From NCBI GenBank assembly GCA_944353735.1, contig CALVPU010000176.1, forward strand, positions 1 through 7,789: DNA of 7,789 bases, in the 5' to 3' direction. This document shows, piece after piece, positions 6,098 to 7,789 of this stretch; the stretch's first letter is position 1; every line of letters starts with the position of its first letter. The position numbers and the translations under genes are program-made. The DNA is from an uncultured Eubacteriales bacterium (GTDB lineage Bacteria; Bacillota; Clostridia; Christensenellales; Aristaeellaceae). Below the pieces are notes generated by a model. The model was not told the origin of the DNA. It was given only the letters and a program-made list of their open reading frames with translations, and did no database searches.

Positions 6098-6700
6098 TCA
6101 ATTGGTTGTCGGTTCGCCTTCTGTCCCGCCGCCAGCCTGTTCCATGCAGCGACCGCAGGGCTCAAGCCCCCACATCTCCGCGACGGCGACCGTCGACAGG
6201 CACGGCGCGTCCATGCCGCTGCACGTCGGGTCGGCGTGATACTTCTCGCCGCCGTGCATCGGCTGCCAGACCAGCGCGCCGCGCTCCGCCTCGGGGCAGA
6301 TCCACACCGCCACGCGCGTCTCGCCGCCGACGCGCCCCGCCGCGCAGCCTTCCAGCGCGATCTCCTCGCCCTCGGTCAGCGCGCACAGGCGCGACAGCCC
6401 TTCGTCGCTCAGCCAGCCGAGCGCGCGAACCGCCGTGTCCACCTCCTCGTCGAACGCCGTCTCGCGCGGCGCTTCCACCGTGACCGCGACCACGTTTCCG
6501 TCGTGCAGACAGGCATAGACGTCGGCGTCGCCAAGCGGGAATGCCATCAGGTCCGCCGAACCATCTTCCGTCCACGCCGCGCCGGTAAGTCCGGCGAGCG
6601 CGTCGGCATACTGGCTGAACGGCATGACCGCCGCCTCCGACAGCGCCGGCGCGCACAGCATGAGCGCCGCCAACAGGGCGGCAAAGAGACGCCTGCACAT
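6098..6700 (-). CDS. Small secreted protein with C-terminal YHx4C...PCxxC putative metal-binding motif
   Basis: I do not recognise a named family. The protein has 200 residues. MCRRLFAALLAALMLCAPALSEA is a signal peptide, probably cleaved near Ala24, so the rest is extracytoplasmic. The middle (about 25-140) is acidic, mixed alpha/beta, with no clear motif. Near the C-terminus, KYHADPTC (153-160) and EPCGRC (180-185) supply His155, Cys160, Cys182 and Cys185; Cys167 is also present. This layout recalls the 'YH..x..C ... G-x-x-PC-x-x-C' motif found at the ends of various clostridial secreted proteins and, loosely, the Ada zinc domain. Zinc binding is therefore inferred. The ATG is fixed by AAAGGAGG 9 nt upstream. 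The frame is open for 91 codons upstream, but without conserved features or a comparable start. The gene is followed by a strong terminator and preceded by a structured GC-rich leader. Confidence 0.75.
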   Translation of the reverse strand: MCRRLFAALLAALMLCAPALSEAAVMPFSQYADALAGLTGAAWTEDGSADLMAFPLGDADVYACLHDGNVVAVTVEAPRETAFDEEVDTAVRALGWLSDEGLSRLCALTEGEEIALEGCAAGRVGGETRVAVWICPEAERGALVWQPMHGGEKYHADPTCSGMDAPCLSTVAVAEMWGLEPCGRCMEQAGGGTEGEPTTN

Positions 6701-6709
6701 CAAGATGCA

Positions 6710-6717
6710 CCTCCTTT
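6710..6717 (-). promoter_or_regulatory. Strong ribosome binding site choosing ATG 6700
   Basis: AAAGGAGG on the minus strand lies 9 nt before the ATG at 6700. It overrides the much longer open frame that reaches 6973 and places the signal peptide at the true N-terminus. Confidence 0.8.
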
Positions 6718-6727
6718 GCCCGCTGAC

Positions 6728-6776
6728 CGCGGGTCCGTCGGGTCCCGCGCGGCGAAGCTGTCCAACCGCCGCGCGG
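6728..6776 (-). promoter_or_regulatory. Two overlapping, mutually exclusive leader hairpins upstream of the small secreted protein
   Basis: A perfect 10-bp stem, CCGCGCGGCG (6745-6754) with CGCCGCGCGG (6767-6776), encloses a 12-nt loop. A second 6-bp stem, CGCGGG (6728-6733) with CCCGCG (6744-6749), reuses 6745-6749, so only one can form. They lie about 11-60 nt before the ribosome binding site in the expected mRNA. The arrangement resembles a switchable leader but has no U tract, so any effect would be on translation or stability. It could be chance in GC-rich DNA. Confidence 0.35.
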
Positions 6777-6927
6777 ATACTTATCGAATACTTTACCGGA
6801 TACCCGGATGCTGTTCCAGGGTCTTTTCGCAAAGCCAGTTCCTCGAATTTCCGCCGTTCCACATCCGCCGTCGGGCGATGTCCGCGCGGGCGGGTGGACA
6901 GCCGTTCATCCTTGTGCTGTCCGCGCC

Positions 6928-6957
6928 CGGCGCACAGGCTGTACCGCCCGTGCGCCG
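6928..6957. repeat. 8-bp GC-rich hairpin
   Basis: CGGCGCAC (6928-6935) and GTGCGCCG (6950-6957) are perfect inverted repeats around a 14-nt loop. It lies about 75-100 nt after the stop of the 7031-7789 gene on the minus strand. No T run follows, so it is at best a weak or factor-dependent terminator, or a 3'-end stabiliser. Confidence 0.4.
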
Positions 6958-7020
6958 CAATTGATTCAGACAAATGATGTCAATTTGCCTGCGAACAATT
7001 CTGCGCGCCGCCCGTGCGCC
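6944..7020. repeat. 13-bp direct repeat flanking an AT-rich island
   Basis: CCGCCCGTGCGCC occurs at 6944-6956 and again at 7008-7020, exactly 64 bp apart. Between them lies an AT-rich stretch (6957-7000) in otherwise GC-rich DNA, holding overlapping inverted repeats: AATTGA/TCAATT (6959-6964, 6980-6985) and GACA-AATGA-TGTC (6969-6981). A consensus -35 TTGACA on the minus strand is present, but no -10 follows at the right distance. Confidence 0.45.
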
Positions 7021-7030
7021 CGCGATGGGT

Positions 7031-7789
7031 TCAGAGGCGCTCTTCAAACGCCGTCGCCCTGGCATCTGCGCGCGCCGCGCCGCTGTCGGGCTTGATCTCC
7101 AGACCTTCGATGCCGGCGATCATGGCGAGGATGTCCTCGTCGTCGAGTCCGGCGTCCATCCACGTGACCATGACGTCGATGCCGTCCGCGTACCAGTTCG
7201 CCATGCCGGCTTCCTCGTCGATGTGCGTGATCTCCACGCGCCTGTCCGCCTCGTCGGGCACGACCAGTTCGCCGTCGATGATCGCGTATGTCTTCGGGAC
7301 CTCATCGCCACCGGGAACGATCTCGCCGTCGCGCATGACGTAGGACGGATCGCTCGCCGCGAGCGCGCTGCCGGTCTCGGCGTAGCGCTCGAAGTGGACG
7401 AAGATCGAGCCCGTTTCGCTGTAGAAGGTCGCAGCCAGCACGTCCGCGCGGACGCCGTCGTCCCACTCGGCGATGTGCGCGCGCAGCTCATCCAGCGCGT
7501 AGCCGTCGGGCAACACGGTGAATTCCGGCACGGTAAAGCTCAGCGCCTCGGGATCGACGGGCGTGCCGACCGCGTCGGGTCCGAAGTCGTAGGTGACGCC
7601 GACGCGCGCCGACATGTCGACCGCCTCGAGCGCCTCGATGAACTCCGCCACGCCGTCCGCCGCCATCAGCTTCTCGACGTCGCCCGCCATGCCGAGCGCC
7701 GACAGCATCAGCCCTGCGCCATCCGCGAGCAGCGCCTCGTCGGAATCGATCACCACCGCGCCCTCGCTGTCCAGACTGCCGGTCACCGG
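7031..7789 (-). CDS. DUF4367-like extracytoplasmic protein, C-terminal part (N-terminus outside window)
   Basis: The last 252 residues are visible; the frame continues off the right edge. A GTG near the edge (7786) is in frame but has no upstream sequence to support it, so the gene is treated as truncated. The visible part is strongly acidic and lacks membrane segments. Its first third (Asp/Ala/Leu-rich, ending in VGVTYDFGPD) is unassigned. From FTVPEFTVLPDGYALDELR onward it follows the DUF4367 pattern: an 'LP-x-GY' strand, then FYSETGSIFVHFERY, then ANWYADGIDVMVTW with GLDDEDILAMIAGI at the end. DUF4367 domains are usually the extracytoplasmic part of membrane-anchored proteins beside ECF sigma factors, or of LolA/MucB-like lipoproteins. 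No sigma factor is in the window, so its role is open. It is co-oriented with the small secreted protein gene, 330 nt away. Confidence 0.6.
   Translation of the reverse strand, partial: PVTGSLDSEGAVVIDSDEALLADGAGLMLSALGMAGDVEKLMAADGVAEFIEALEAVDMSARVGVTYDFGPDAVGTPVDPEALSFTVPEFTVLPDGYALDELRAHIAEWDDGVRADVLAATFYSETGSIFVHFERYAETGSALAASDPSYVMRDGEIVPGGDEVPKTYAIIDGELVVPDEADRRVEITHIDEEAGMANWYADGIDVMVTWMDAGLDDEDILAMIAGIEGLEIKPDSGAARADARATAFEERL

Larger units (their letters stand above)
6701..7030. other. 330-nt non-coding spacer with hairpins and an AT-rich island
   Basis: No plausible gene is seen on either strand. The spacer contains the ribosome binding site for the small secreted protein (6710-6717), two mutually exclusive GC hairpins (6728-6776), a more AT-rich patch at 6777-6800 that might hold its promoter (GGTAAAGTATTC on the minus strand, with no convincing -35), another GC hairpin (6928-6957), a 13-bp direct repeat and an AT-rich island (6957-7000). 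No U-tract terminator for the 7031-7789 gene was found, so some read-through to the small protein gene is possible. Confidence 0.5.

Noticed and set aside
6701..6973. Extended N-terminus for the small secreted protein (start at 6973)
   Set aside because: It would bury a signal peptide in the interior and ignore the strong AAAGGAGG before ATG 6700.
6959..6985. Minus-strand promoter with perfect TTGACA in the AT-rich island
   Set aside because: At 16-18 nt spacing the sequence is GC-rich (near TTGCGG), with no usable -10, so it is reported only as a repeat/possible binding region.
1..7789. CRISPR array, tRNA/rRNA, transposase, phage or defence system
   Set aside because: No regularly spaced repeats, cloverleaf-like sequence, recombinase or nuclease motifs were seen on either strand.

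Overview
This window is high-GC DNA (roughly two thirds G+C by eye) from what looks like a spore-forming Firmicute of class Clostridia. The clues are strong AGGAGG-type ribosome binding sites, a YhcN/YlaJ-type sporulation lipoprotein, the ThrRS-like/uridine-kinase fusion typical of Firmicutes, a clostridial CAP + BIG2 surface protein and a DUF4367-like protein. I cannot place it more precisely. The high GC opens long antisense frames opposite every real gene; these are shadows.

Layout, left to right. (1) 1-326, minus: N-terminal part of a YhcN/YlaJ-like lipoprotein that runs off the left edge, preceded by a sigma-F/G-like promoter. (2) 421-2067, minus: two-domain nucleoside (uridine-type) kinase with a GTG start, an extended -10 promoter and a small inverted repeat over that promoter. 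(3) 2068-2315: non-coding, with three strong hairpins; the one nearest the kinase promoter looks like an intrinsic terminator for the upstream gene. (4) 2316-4397, minus: an EF-G paralogue of the EF-G2 type with altered G3 and G4 GTPase motifs. (5) 4398-4680: divergent intergenic region holding a good minus-strand promoter and a leader of about 160 nt. (6) 4681-5928, plus: secreted CAP-domain protein with a C-terminal BIG2 domain. (7) 5929-6097: convergent gap with a strong terminator. (8) 6098-6700, minus: small secreted protein with a C-terminal His/Cys motif that probably binds metal. (9) 6701-7030: non-coding, GC-rich hairpins and one AT-rich island. (10) 7031-7789, minus: C-terminal part of a DUF4367-like extracytoplasmic protein that runs off the right edge.

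The minus-strand genes EF-G2, kinase and lipoprotein are co-oriented, but each appears to have its own promoter, so they look like separate transcription units rather than one operon. Three or four of the six genes encode exported proteins. I see no CRISPR array, RNA gene, transposon, phage gene or recognisable defence system. The most interesting points are the divergent EF-G paralogue, the forespore-type promoter before the lipoprotein, the hairpin-rich spacers, and the small exported His/Cys protein behind a structured leader.
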